Assembly (NCBI GenBank): GCA_964513655.1
Contig: CAZENQ010000086.1
Coordinates: forward strand, 1-13,872
Direction of reading: 5' to 3'
Length of the DNA: 13,872 nucleotides
Source: G020350405 sp964513655
Lineage (GTDB): Bacteria > Planctomycetota > Phycisphaerae > Sedimentisphaerales > Anaerobacaceae
Part shown: piece after piece, positions 6,255 through 13,872 of the stretch
Position numbering within the stretch: position 1 is the stretch's first letter
How the letters are laid out: the number at the start of each line of letters is the position of its first letter
Program-made: the position numbers and the translations under genes
The notes under the pieces: generated by a model
What the model saw: the letters and a program-made list of their open reading frames with translations, nothing else
Database searches by the model: none
What the model was told of the DNA's origin: nothing

Positions 6255-6287
6255 TCAGGGCCGCGAACGCCCCGTTCGCTTCCCTGA
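6255..6287. other. Strong imperfect hairpin in the gap downstream of the 1623-aa gene
   Basis: TCAGGG (6255-6260) pairs with CCCTGA (6282-6287), and inside it GCGAACG (6263-6269) pairs with CGTTCGC (6273-6279) around a CCC loop, with a 2x2 internal loop. It lies 60 nt after the 6347 stop on the minus strand, where a terminator would sit. The poly-T run (6237-6244, plus strand) is on the wrong side, so on the minus transcript the stem is followed by an A-run. It may therefore protect the mRNA 3' end or terminate factor-dependently rather than being a classical intrinsic terminator. Confidence 0.45.
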
Positions 6288-6346
6288 CCCAACCTTCGCA
6301 CTTTTCCATCAACTTCGTTTATTCAATCCGCCGACTTCGGCTCCTG

Positions 6347-9300
6347 CTACCACACGTAGCCCACTTCAATATCCACGACCGGTGAATTTGCCGTTGCACC
6401 GTCGTCGTCCGTAGCCATCGCGGACAGGCTAAATGCGCCCTCTGATTCCGGATGCCACGCCGCGTCCCATCCGTCGCTTCCGTCATTGTCCTGCCCAATC
6501 TTGCCTCCGTTGGCGAAAAATTCCACCTTTACCACCGAACCGTCAACATCGGATGCGTCCGCCTCAACCATAACCGGGTCTATCGTGTTGTACGCCACCA
6601 TAGCCCCGTCCTCCGGACTCGTAATATCAACTACGGGCGGCTCGTTCGTTGCCCAGCTAAGAGCTTTCAGCCACTCATCCGCCAATATCCCGTAATCCAC
6701 CATATTCACTATCCCGTCCTCATCCATATCCCCCGCTATCGGCCACTCGCTCATACTCGCGTACGCCGTCCCCCCGTATGCGCCCATATTCGCCCTCGCC
6801 CCGTTCGGCATAGGCTCTGCGCTTGGCTCAACCGCTGGGTCCCCCCCGTCAACGCCGGGACTCGTTACATCATCCAGCACCCACACGTCCTCCGCCAGCC
6901 AGTACCGCCCGCGCTCGCTCAGCAGATGATAGTCACCAGCATTCGCATCCGCAAACAACGGCTCAAGCGTCATCCCGCGCCCCGCCAACCCGTCCTCATA
7001 AACCTCCTCGACCTCGTTAGGCCCTAATGCCCGGTCCCATATCACAACCTCATCAAGTATGCCGTTGAAATATTGCCACGTTCCGTCTTCTGCGCCTATG
7101 TACAATGGCTCTCCATGCGTCCCGATTGCCACATTCATATCTGCACTAGCGTCGACTTGCCCATCTACAAAGAATTTCACATTTTCCGCATCTGCTGCAG
7201 GGTCGTACGAAACCCCAACGTGATACCACGTCTTAGCGGCCCAGCTGTCCTTGTCCCCGACGCGGATGTGCGAAGTACCGGTCCCAACCACAAACCGCAG
7301 CGCCCCTCGATTTCCCCCAGTCCCGTCGTCTAACTGAAGCACGTAACCCAAGCCCCCGCCGCCGCCTTGATGCTTATTAACCAAGCTGATAAAATAGCCA
7401 AGTGTGGGCGGTATATCAATGTTTGGTTTCATCCAAAGCCCGATCGTCAGCGCCCCACTTATTTCCAGACAATCATCCGATGGCACTTCCACGTAATCAC
7501 CCGCACCATCAAATTCCAGCGCCCCCGCAACCTGCCCTGTCGTCCATTGTGCCCCATAGACCGCCCCATCATTGCCGCCAACCGAGTCGTACGCCGTTGT
7601 CCCGCTGCCTTCATCGAATTTCCAGTAAGCGACCGGCATGCTGATTTCCTCCTCTACAAGGCTGTACTTGGCCTGACATTGAAACAGGTCGTAATCATTG
7701 CCCCAGAAGATACAGTTGCTTATATTCGGCTCCGCGCTCGCCTCCGCCTCCACGCCTAACCAGTTGCCGACCACCGTCAGGTTCGTAAGTTCCGGCTGCC
7801 CGCTGCCCACATATATCCCCGTATCGCTGTCCGTTATAACAAAATTGCCTAACGTGGCATCTCCCCCCCCGAAGTTATAGAACGACCCCGCGTACAGCCC
7901 CGTCGCAACTATCTCCGCCGCGTCCGCCGCGCTCCGCACCGTTATCCCCTTATTTATAAAAAATAGCGACTCATTATACACCCCCGGCCAGACCATCACC
8001 GTATCGCATCCCTCCGCAGTATCTATCCCGAACTGTATCGACCCAAACGCCGTATCTCTACTCAGCCCATCATTATCATTATCCCCGCCCGCACCATCAA
8101 CATGATACGTAACCCCCGGAACCTCCGATTCTACCCACACCGGGTCGCTGCTGTCTGCATTCGGCGACGAGCCTAACTGTCCGTCATTACTATTGCCGCT
8201 GCCATCTGCCGCAACCTGACCTGCCCCCTCCTCGAACCCCCAGTAACCTGCCAGATTCGTATCATCGAATACGCCACAGTGATATATCTGCCCTATCTCA
8301 TTAACATCCAGCGCCCTGCTGTATATCCCAACCTCATCAATCATCCCGTCGAAGTACTGCCCGTTATAATCCATACTTCTCCCAATCGCCACGCTAATGT
8401 CGTTATTGATGCTATCGACCAGCACCAATGAGTTCGTATCCTCAAGCACACCATCCAGGTATATATGAATGTATCCATCCCTGTCGGCAACTCCTGTGAC
8501 AAAATGCCAGCTCCCATCATTAACGGTACTATTCGTCGTAGCTATTGAAACATCGGCATCGTCCTTTAATCTGAAGTTAACCACTCCCGGGGGGTCCATA
8601 TAGCACGAAAACCCAGTATATGGTGTGTGTCCACTCTCGCATTTGTTTACTATCCTCCTTCGGTTAATTGTTGCGGTAGTTTTTATCCACGCACAAACAC
8701 TGAAATCGGTATCAGAGCCGAAGTCAAAATTCCCCTCGTTAGCAACTTCAACATAGTCATCCACCCCATCAAACTCCAGCGCACTGCCGCTGGGCTCTTG
8801 CAAATACTCTACCGCCTCTAACCACTCGTCAGTGAAAGTCCCGACATCATCTAACCCCACAGCCCCGTCGTAGTCGAAATCGCCTCTCAATGCCCACTCG
8901 CTCATACTCGCGTACGCCGTATTGCCGTAGGCCCCCATATTGATTCTCCCCCCATTGGCCGCAGGCTCGGCGCTTGGCTGGATCCTCGCGTCGCCGGCAT
9001 CTATGCAGGGACTGCTAACTTCATCTAATACCCACACATCATGCTCCGGCCAGTACCGGCCCCGCTCGCTCTTTAGATGATAGTCACCCCCCTCGGCGTC
9101 CGCAAATACAGGGTCTATATACTCGTGCCCCGCCAACCCGTTCTCATAAAGCTGCTCTATCTCCCCCGCCGACAGCGCCCTGTCCCATATCCCAACCTCA
9201 TCGATCCGACCATTGAAGTACAGGCCCAGACCCAGATATGTCCCTATCTCAATGTCCGTAAAACCCGTGTCCAGCGGCGCAGCTAATGTCTTTGAACCTC

Positions 9301-11218
9301 TAAGTTCCCCTTGGCTGTAAGCCTGGATACCCGTTGCTCCATCATAGATTATCGCAACATGTACCCATCCCTCCAAAGGAACACCAGCATCGAAATAGAA
9401 ATCGTCGTCCCAGGTATAGAACTGCATATTAGGATAGTAGTCTATGTCCAATCCAAATGCCCTCCTTGTGCTCCCCAGCCCATAATGCAACGGTGTATGG
9501 GCGTTCCTATCCCACGACGAGACGTTCGTATATACCCACATCGCGACAGTTCTCGCTGTCGAGCCATAAGGTAGACTTGCATCTCCTGCTACCAGGACGT
9601 AATCATTACTCCCATCGAACTCCAGCGCACCACCGACCTTACCCGCAGTCCACACGGGTCCGTTTGTAAGTGTGCCGTCATTATCGCCGACCCAGTCGTA
9701 GGCCGTCGTCCCGCTCCCCTCCTCGAACCTCCAGTAGGAAACCAGGTTCGCCTCCATCTCCTCCTCTACCCAACTGTACTCCGCCTCGCACTGGAACAAA
9801 TCATACGCGTTGTTCCACAGAATCGAGTTGGCGATATTCGGCTCCGCCCCCGCCTCCGCCTCGACCCCTAAATCGCAGTTCACTACCGTAAGATGCTCTA
9901 ACCACGGCGCCCCGCTCGAGACATACACCCCCGTATCGCTGTCTCTTATAACGAGGTTCTTCAGGACACTCTCCGGCCCCTCAGACGTATACAGCGACGC
10001 GGCGTAAATCCCCGATGCCACGAGCTCTGCCGCGTCCGCCGCGCTCTGCACCGTTATCCCCTTATTTATAAAAAATAGCGACTCATTATACACCCCCGGC
10101 CAAACCAATAACGTATCTCCATCCTCCGCCGTATCAATGCCGAACTGTATCGTCTCAAACGCCGTCTCTCTCATCACCCCGTCATTACTGTTATCCCCGT
10201 TAACCACATCAACATGATAAGTATTCGGTTCCACAATCCCGGCACATTCGTATGCACCCACGTCAAACTCAGCTATCTCGCCATTGTTGTCCACCCCGGG
10301 AAAATCGTACGGGCGGACCGTCCCCACCAGGTCATCCGTAACTCCGTACACGCCGGTATCCATTCCCGCATCGATAGCTGGCGACGAAGCCGTTAGCCGA
10401 TAGTCGTCTGCCACACCATTCACAAACAGCGGGTCTTCATTAATCGTCCGACTCAGCGACACCGTCCCGTCCGTCAGACCGGATGAGCAATTGTAGATTA
10501 CGTTATACTGTATGTCCGGCTCCCAGCCGCCATACGGGTCCCACTGGACGATCCCGTATCCGGTATTCTCATTGGCTATGATATTGTTGTAGATACGCAT
10601 GTTCGGACCACCCATGTGGATTGTCGCGTATGAGCTGGAGTTATTTACCAGCGTGTTGTTCATAAATAAATGGTCGGCATTATCGCTTCGCAGCCGGACC
10701 GTGCCGGTATCTACTGTGCTGCGGTTTCCGTAGAAAAGATTGTTCCAGATGGTCAGCGTACCGCCAAGATAAAGCGCGTGCCCGGTGCGACTGTCCGCCC
10801 ACGGGATACCACCGTTCGCATCGATGTTTGTAAATATATTGTGGTGCACGTCCGCCGTAATGTCACTCGTGCAAACCATTCCTGTCTGTGCATCCGAGAA
10901 GATAAAGCCGGAAACCTCAAGCGTCGTCCCGCCGTCTATCCTCAACGCTATCCCCGAAGAAGGATTAATTCGCGGTCGGTTCCCACTCGGTTCGACTACA
11001 CCCCTGAGCGTCAGATTTTTCGTCAGGATTAGATTTTCACCGTAATCCCCTGGATAGACCAAGACCGTCTCGTCGGGAAGAGCCCAGTCGATAGCTGCCT
11101 GTATCGTCTCAAAGTCATATCCTCCTCCCGGACCTACGGTAACCGTGCCGCCCTGTGCAAAACCACCAAATAACACGATTGCCAATATCACGAAATCTAA
11201 TTTTGCCCTGCGTAACAT
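6347..11218 (-). CDS. Giant secreted beta-helix/LamG/dockerin-like protein
   Basis: A 1623-aa protein. Signal peptide about 1-23 (basic MLRRAK, hydrophobic core, FAQGG). Domains in order: right-handed beta-helix 25-325; module A with beta-helix 333-485, a LamG-like domain 490-697, helix tail 700-770 and a dockerin-like Ca-binding motif at 779-800 (GDFDYDG...DEWL); a second LamG-like domain 810-980 plus a YWGFEEGAG...NDG strand block to 1030; module B repeating A with beta-helix 1037-1190, LamG 1194-1412, tail 1418-1490 and dockerin-like 1496-1517; a C-terminal Ig-like domain 1526-1620. No polysaccharide-lyase active site was evident, so a surface adhesin or carbohydrate-binding role is inferred. 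The dockerin-like motifs are single, not paired, so cellulosome membership is not implied. GAGGAGGT lies 5 nt before the ATG. The 43-bp gap from the upstream gene suggests co-transcription. Confidence 0.93.
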   Translation of the reverse strand: MLRRAKLDFVILAIVLFGGFAQGGTVTVGPGGGYDFETIQAAIDWALPDETVLVYPGDYGENLILTKNLTLRGVVEPSGNRPRINPSSGIALRIDGGTTLEVSGFIFSDAQTGMVCTSDITADVHHNIFTNIDANGGIPWADSRTGHALYLGGTLTIWNNLFYGNRSTVDTGTVRLRSDNADHLFMNNTLVNNSSSYATIHMGGPNMRIYNNIIANENTGYGIVQWDPYGGWEPDIQYNVIYNCSSGLTDGTVSLSRTINEDPLFVNGVADDYRLTASSPAIDAGMDTGVYGVTDDLVGTVRPYDFPGVDNNGEIAEFDVGAYECAGIVEPNTYHVDVVNGDNSNDGVMRETAFETIQFGIDTAEDGDTLLVWPGVYNESLFFINKGITVQSAADAAELVASGIYAASLYTSEGPESVLKNLVIRDSDTGVYVSSGAPWLEHLTVVNCDLGVEAEAGAEPNIANSILWNNAYDLFQCEAEYSWVEEEMEANLVSYWRFEEGSGTTAYDWVGDNDGTLTNGPVWTAGKVGGALEFDGSNDYVLVAGDASLPYGSTARTVAMWVYTNVSSWDRNAHTPLHYGLGSTRRAFGLDIDYYPNMQFYTWDDDFYFDAGVPLEGWVHVAIIYDGATGIQAYSQGELRGSKTLAAPLDTGFTDIEIGTYLGLGLYFNGRIDEVGIWDRALSAGEIEQLYENGLAGHEYIDPVFADAEGGDYHLKSERGRYWPEHDVWVLDEVSSPCIDAGDARIQPSAEPAANGGRINMGAYGNTAYASMSEWALRGDFDYDGAVGLDDVGTFTDEWLEAVEYLQEPSGSALEFDGVDDYVEVANEGNFDFGSDTDFSVCAWIKTTATINRRRIVNKCESGHTPYTGFSCYMDPPGVVNFRLKDDADVSIATTNSTVNDGSWHFVTGVADRDGYIHIYLDGVLEDTNSLVLVDSINNDISVAIGRSMDYNGQYFDGMIDEVGIYSRALDVNEIGQIYHCGVFDDTNLAGYWGFEEGAGQVAADGSGNSNDGQLGSSPNADSSDPVWVESEVPGVTYHVDGAGGDNDNDGLSRDTAFGSIQFGIDTAEGCDTVMVWPGVYNESLFFINKGITVRSAADAAEIVATGLYAGSFYNFGGGDATLGNFVITDSDTGIYVGSGQPELTNLTVVGNWLGVEAEASAEPNISNCIFWGNDYDLFQCQAKYSLVEEEISMPVAYWKFDEGSGTTAYDSVGGNDGAVYGAQWTTGQVAGALEFDGAGDYVEVPSDDCLEISGALTIGLWMKPNIDIPPTLGYFISLVNKHQGGGGGLGYVLQLDDGTGGNRGALRFVVGTGTSHIRVGDKDSWAAKTWYHVGVSYDPAADAENVKFFVDGQVDASADMNVAIGTHGEPLYIGAEDGTWQYFNGILDEVVIWDRALGPNEVEEVYEDGLAGRGMTLEPLFADANAGDYHLLSERGRYWLAEDVWVLDDVTSPGVDGGDPAVEPSAEPMPNGARANMGAYGGTAYASMSEWPIAGDMDEDGIVNMVDYGILADEWLKALSWATNEPPVVDITSPEDGAMVAYNTIDPVMVEADASDVDGSVVKVEFFANGGKIGQDNDGSDGWDAAWHPESEGAFSLSAMATDDDGATANSPVVDIEVGYVW
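7917..7990 (-). repeat. Nearly identical 74-bp segment, copy in module B
   Basis: Matches 10029-10102 at 73 of 74 positions, exactly 2112 bp (704 codons) away. It encodes the NESLFFINKGITV(R)SAADAAE stretch of the beta-helix. The flanking parts of the modules are clearly more diverged at DNA level, which points to local gene conversion or strong constraint after the duplication. Confidence 0.85.
10029..10102 (-). repeat. Nearly identical 74-bp segment, copy in module A
   Basis: Partner of 7917-7990 with one mismatch (T versus C), in the same reading frame, encoding NESLFFINKGITV(Q)SAADAAE. A shorter exact match (27 bp) of the same duplication occurs at 6743-6769 and 8894-8920, in the helix tail (AYASMSEW). 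Confidence 0.85.
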
Positions 11219-11261
11219 TTTTTACCTCCTCGGAAATTCACATAACTCATTCCCGCTTCAC

Positions 11262-13226
11262 TTATTCGTCCACGCCCAAAGCTTCAGATGCGTCCTCAAG
11301 TGCTTCGATTATAACCGCAGCCTCTGCAATCAGCGCGGCGGCCTGCAACTCTGGTATCTTCTTGCCGGTCTGTGCCTCCACAGCGTTAATGAACGCCCCC
11401 AATACGTTCACAGCTGCACCGTCGTTTTTCTCATTATCATCTTCAAGCACACCAATTGCTGCCTCTACCTTCGCCAACAAGCTGTTCTCTATTCCTTTCG
11501 ACAAACCAAGCTCCTCAACCATCTCGCCCAATTCCGCCAACATCTCCAACGGCTCTTCCGGCTCGGCAATTGTAAACTCGTAAGCCCCCATATCTACCAC
11601 CGAGTTGCCGTCACCATCACCATCCGCTACTCGCGTCGTGCCATCCAAATCCGTTTCGTTGGGTTCAGGTATATAATTCGGGTCACCCGCATCTATGCAG
11701 GGCGAATCCGGCAGCAAGCGCAAATCATCATTGCTGGCATTGCGAAAAAGCGGGTCGGCATTAATGTTGCCCTCGCCCGGCCAGCTGCCCTGAACATCGC
11801 TGTAGGTGACAGTTGTCGAACTTGTAAAAGCATTGAATATCTGTGACCCAGCTTGTGCGCTATTACCCCAGAGGATGCAGTTGTTCAACGTAGGGTTGCT
11901 TTGCTTGTTGTATATCCCACCGCCTTGCATATCTGACGAGTTATCGCTGAATGTGCAGTTGGTCAGCATCGGATTGCTACCATCCCGGTTATACATCCCG
12001 CCCCCATTTAGTCGAATGGCTGAATTTCCACTAAACGTGCAGTTTGTTACCGTCGGGTCACTATCCCGGTTTACCATCCCGCCGCCCCGGAAGCCAGCCG
12101 AGTTTCCGGTGATAATGCAGTTTGTAACCGTCGGGTTGCTCTTCAAGTTGACCATCCCGCCGCCGTCCCAGCTTGCCGAGTTTCCGCTGAACGTACAGTT
12201 GGTAACCGTCGGGTTGCTCTCACGGTCGTTTTGCATCCCGCCGCCATATGTTCCAGCTGAATTCCCGCTAAAGGTGCAGTTTGTTACCGTCGGGTTGCTC
12301 TCACGGTAGTTTTCCATCCCACCGCCTTGGCTATCTGACGAGTTGCCGCTGAAGGTGCAGTTTGTTACCGTCGGGTTGCTCTCAATGTAGTTTTGCATCC
12401 CGCCGCCGTGGCTTGCCGAGTTTCCGCTGAACGTACAGTTGGTAACCGTCGGATTGCTGTTCTCATAGTTGAACATCCCGCCGCCGTCGTAGTAGGCCGA
12501 GTTTCCGCTGAAAGTGCAGTTACTGATAGTCGGACTGCTCTGGATGTTGAAGATTCCGCCCCCGGAGCCGTGGCTTGCCGAGTTTCCGCTGAACGTGCAG
12601 TTGGTCACCATCGGGCTGCTATTGTCCCAGTTGAACACCCCGCCACCCTCAGCCGCCGAGTTTCCATTGAACGTGCAGTTGGTAACGGTCGGACTCCCGT
12701 TGTCGTTATACATCCCACCACCAAAATAACTATGATCTGGCCATTCTCCATAGTTGGCATTGCCGGCGGTTATTGTGAAGCCGTCGAGGATAGCTGTTGC
12801 ATCGGTGCCGCCGCCCGTAACAACGTGGTAGCTGTTATCATTAGCGTCACCAGGTGTATTGATGTCGCCGCTGAGGATGGTTTCGTACGAATTGGGGTCA
12901 CGGTCATTCCAGTTCGGGTCAGCCCCATAGGGAAAACCGCCATAAAGGGCAACGCCGCTTATAAGCTGAAAGGTAGCCGTCCGGTCACCAGTGCCGCCCG
13001 GATAGGCTGAGTTACTGTCAGGCGTATATGTACCCTCAGCCACCCAAATTTCGTCGCCGCTGTTAGCATCCGCCAGCGCATCCTGCAGATAGTTATATGC
13101 ATCCGCCCAACTCGTCCCATCATCTGCACCAGCTACATCCGCATCGACATAGATAGTTCCTCCAATCCCAACCGAACCACTAGTTATTATTACCACTAAA
13201 CTGGCTAATATAATTGTCAATTTCAT
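11262..13226 (-). CDS. Secreted right-handed beta-helix protein with C-terminal FIMAH-like domain
   Basis: A 654-aa protein. Signal peptide about 1-23 (KLTIILASLVVIITSGSVGIGG). Residues 24-160 resemble the N-terminal cap of parallel beta-helix proteins (IYVDADVAGADDGTSWADAY, later EIWVAEGTYTP). Residues about 174-455 are 11 repeats of 26-27 aa, each built on NPTVTNCTFSGNSA..GGGM.N; each is one helix coil, with the Asn/Cys positions forming the internal ladder. A tail with DPLFRN, SPCIDAGDPNY and DMGAYEF (490-551) is typical of this family. Residues about 560-645 (GLSKGIENSLLAKVEAAIG... VLGAFINAVEAQTGKKI) match the FIMAH domain as I remember it, a helical C-terminal module of secreted proteins with no known role. 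Likely a surface protein; no catalytic residues recognised. Start ATG 13226, preceded by AAAGG. Two mini-ORFs lead into it. The 1623-aa gene follows 43 bp on. Confidence 0.9.
   Translation of the reverse strand: MKLTIILASLVVIITSGSVGIGGTIYVDADVAGADDGTSWADAYNYLQDALADANSGDEIWVAEGTYTPDSNSAYPGGTGDRTATFQLISGVALYGGFPYGADPNWNDRDPNSYETILSGDINTPGDANDNSYHVVTGGGTDATAILDGFTITAGNANYGEWPDHSYFGGGMYNDNGSPTVTNCTFNGNSAAEGGGVFNWDNSSPMVTNCTFSGNSASHGSGGGIFNIQSSPTISNCTFSGNSAYYDGGGMFNYENSNPTVTNCTFSGNSASHGGGMQNYIESNPTVTNCTFSGNSSDSQGGGMENYRESNPTVTNCTFSGNSAGTYGGGMQNDRESNPTVTNCTFSGNSASWDGGGMVNLKSNPTVTNCIITGNSAGFRGGGMVNRDSDPTVTNCTFSGNSAIRLNGGGMYNRDGSNPMLTNCTFSDNSSDMQGGGIYNKQSNPTLNNCILWGNSAQAGSQIFNAFTSSTTVTYSDVQGSWPGEGNINADPLFRNASNDDLRLLPDSPCIDAGDPNYIPEPNETDLDGTTRVADGDGDGNSVVDMGAYEFTIAEPEEPLEMLAELGEMVEELGLSKGIENSLLAKVEAAIGVLEDDNEKNDGAAVNVLGAFINAVEAQTGKKIPELQAAALIAEAAVIIEALEDASEALGVDE
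11861..12700 (-). repeat. Array of 11 tandem 78-81-bp coding repeats (beta-helix coils)
   Basis: The Asn-Cys ladder positions fall at residues 182, 208, 235, 262, 288, 314, 341, 368, 395, 422 and 448, i.e. every 26 or 27 codons. The most similar DNA units are the central ones (about 12120-12460), which share long runs such as the segment encoding NPTVTNCTFSGNS. Such an array can expand or contract by slippage or recombination; the indels seen are whole codons, keeping the frame. Confidence 0.85.
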
Positions 13227-13266
13227 CTTTTTTCCCTTTCCATTTTCATTTTTCTATCACCTTCAT
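13223..13266 (-). other. Two mini-ORFs chained by ATGA overlaps into the beta-helix gene
   Basis: On the minus strand ATG 13266-13264 opens MKVIEK and stops at TGA 13248-13246. That TGA overlaps the ATG at 13249-13247, which opens MKMEREKR and stops at TGA 13225-13223. That TGA in turn overlaps the ATG of the beta-helix gene (13226). The first mini-ORF has AAGGAG (13275-13280) 8 nt upstream, an ideal spacing. This could be a translational-coupling leader. The region is an A/G-rich tract, so chance ATGA motifs are possible. Confidence 0.4.
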
Positions 13267-13307
13267 TTTTCTTACTCCTTCCCTATTTACTTTTTTCCTT
13301 TTCTTTT
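13227..13307 (-). other. Polypurine leader upstream of the beta-helix gene
   Basis: On the minus (coding) strand this 81-nt gap is overwhelmingly A and G, with scattered T and almost no C. It contains AAGGAGTAAG, the same AGGAGTAAG string seen twice in the leader of pseudopilin 3 (around 6168-6198). No clear -35/-10 pair was found, so the beta-helix gene may be transcribed from upstream of the 13308 gene. Confidence 0.45.
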
Positions 13308-13872
13308 CTATCTCGCGCCCCGGAGAACATCAAACAAACTTCCCTCTTTGCCCCTCAACCTTCGGGGCCGCGCAAACTCTTTCCCTGCTCCCGAAATTCC
13401 TTCCAGATATTCGAACCTAAGCTCCCCCTCTCGCCCGTCACTCGTCGCAATTCTTATCTTCTCTACAATGTCTCTCACCATATCAATAGTATAGACCAGT
13501 TCTCCTTCTCCGCTGGACACCTTAACCTCCGCGTTATTCCCTCCTGTCAGTCTCGTCTCGAACCGCATTCTCTGTTCCGCCGCGTCCCGCCGGACCGTAT
13601 CTACCGTATGCAGCCCCATCCACGGCCGACCTAATCCTTTAAAGCTGTCATCCAGAATCTCCCGCTCCCCAACCTTTAACTTCAGCCACGGACCGTACCG
13701 CTCGCTTGCCTCATATACAAACGGCATCCTTCCCGCCCCCGTAACCTCTTTCCCGTCAATCTGGCCCGTCACTCGAAAGTACGTCCACCCACGCCTGTGC
13801 ATCGCGTCCCGCTCGTCAACCACCTCTATCCCCGCCGGCACCGCCCACGGCACGCCCCCGCCGTTGCTAAAA
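13308..13872 (-). CDS. Unrecognised protein, N-terminus cut by the window edge
   Basis: The frame is open from the right edge to the TAG at 13308-13310, giving 188 residues. The first in-frame start in the window is GTG at 13851, but the preceding residues (FSNGGG) read naturally and no ribosome binding site precedes the GTG, so I treat the gene as continuing outside. No signal peptide, membrane helix or catalytic motif is visible in this part. It is rich in charged residues and beta-strand-like segments (RGWTYFRVTGQIDGKEV, PWLKLKVGEREIL, KGLGRPWMGLHTVDTVRRDA, GELVYTIDMVRDIVEKIRI, GELRFEYLEGI), suggesting an antiparallel beta-sheet domain. The reading frame is clearly coding. It lies 81 bp upstream of the beta-helix gene on the same strand, so co-transcription is possible. 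I do not recognise the family. Confidence 0.75.
   Translation of the reverse strand, partial: FSNGGGVPWAVPAGIEVVDERDAMHRRGWTYFRVTGQIDGKEVTGAGRMPFVYEASERYGPWLKLKVGEREILDDSFKGLGRPWMGLHTVDTVRRDAAEQRMRFETRLTGGNNAEVKVSSGEGELVYTIDMVRDIVEKIRIATSDGREGELRFEYLEGISGAGKEFARPRRLRGKEGSLFDVLRGAR

Noticed and set aside
6237..6260. TTTTGCGCA at 6241-6249 as a third copy of the 40-bp element
   Set aside because: No GGAACA half lies at the required distance, and the orientation points away from pseudopilin 3.
6640..8880. Cellulosomal dockerins in the 1623-aa protein
   Set aside because: Each site has a single Ca-binding half (GDFDYDG and GDMDEDG), not the paired repeats of true type I dockerins, and two sit internally; no cohesin is visible in the window.
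11861..12700. Possible CRISPR array
   Set aside because: Units of 78-81 bp are contiguous, in frame and encode beta-helix coils; there are no unique spacers between short identical repeats.
11806..13010. Plus-strand open frames of 167 and 205 aa with internal repeats
   Set aside because: They are shadows of the beta-helix coil array on the minus strand; their periodicity comes from the real gene.

Overview
The window looks like a chromosomal segment of a planctomycete, most likely class Phycisphaerae (Sedimentisphaerales-like). That is an inference from gene content: three pseudopilin-like proteins with short type IV prepilin leaders and a large soluble C-terminal part, secreted parallel beta-helix and LamG proteins ending in planctomycete-style 'GD.D.DG...DEWL' dockerin-like motifs, a FIMAH-like domain, and a sulfatase-fold/TPR fusion. 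No mobile element, CRISPR array, tRNA or rRNA was seen.

Layout, left to right. Positions 1-445 hold no intact gene. The minus strand has an open, protein-like fragment (about 1-193) that runs off the left edge, followed by a non-coding spacer. Positions 446-2389 (-) encode a membrane-anchored alkaline phosphatase/sulfatase-superfamily protein with C-terminal TPRs. Its usual Cys/Ser nucleophile position is a Thr. Divergent to it is pseudopilin 1 (2721-3503, +), with a 331-bp upstream region holding a promoter-like element, a sigma70-like promoter and a 20-bp tandem repeat. A small cytosolic DUF6941-like protein (3540-3941, -) follows. Pseudopilin 2 (4236-5093, +) comes next; its upstream region carries a close copy of the 40-bp element found before pseudopilin 1. 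Directly behind it lies an orphan tail of another pseudopilin (5099-5179).

From 5249 to the right edge everything is on the minus strand, so transcription runs right to left: an unrecognised protein cut by the window edge (13308-13872), a 654-aa secreted beta-helix protein with a C-terminal FIMAH-like domain (11262-13226), a 1623-aa secreted beta-helix/LamG/dockerin-like protein (6347-11218, 43 bp behind), and a third, more divergent pseudopilin (5249-6121) behind its own promoter. The 43-bp gap and strong ribosome binding site suggest the two secreted proteins are co-expressed.

Functionally this reads as a cell-surface and secretion neighbourhood: pseudopilins assembled at the inner membrane, large exported repeat proteins that probably bind carbohydrate or other surfaces, and a membrane-anchored phospho- or sulfo-group hydrolase/transferase. 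The observations most worth following are the shared 40-bp element upstream of both plus-strand pseudopilins, the orphan pseudopilin tail, LamG domains nested inside beta-helix modules in a gene with a 704-codon internal duplication, and a chain of two mini-ORFs linked by ATGA overlaps to the start of the beta-helix gene.
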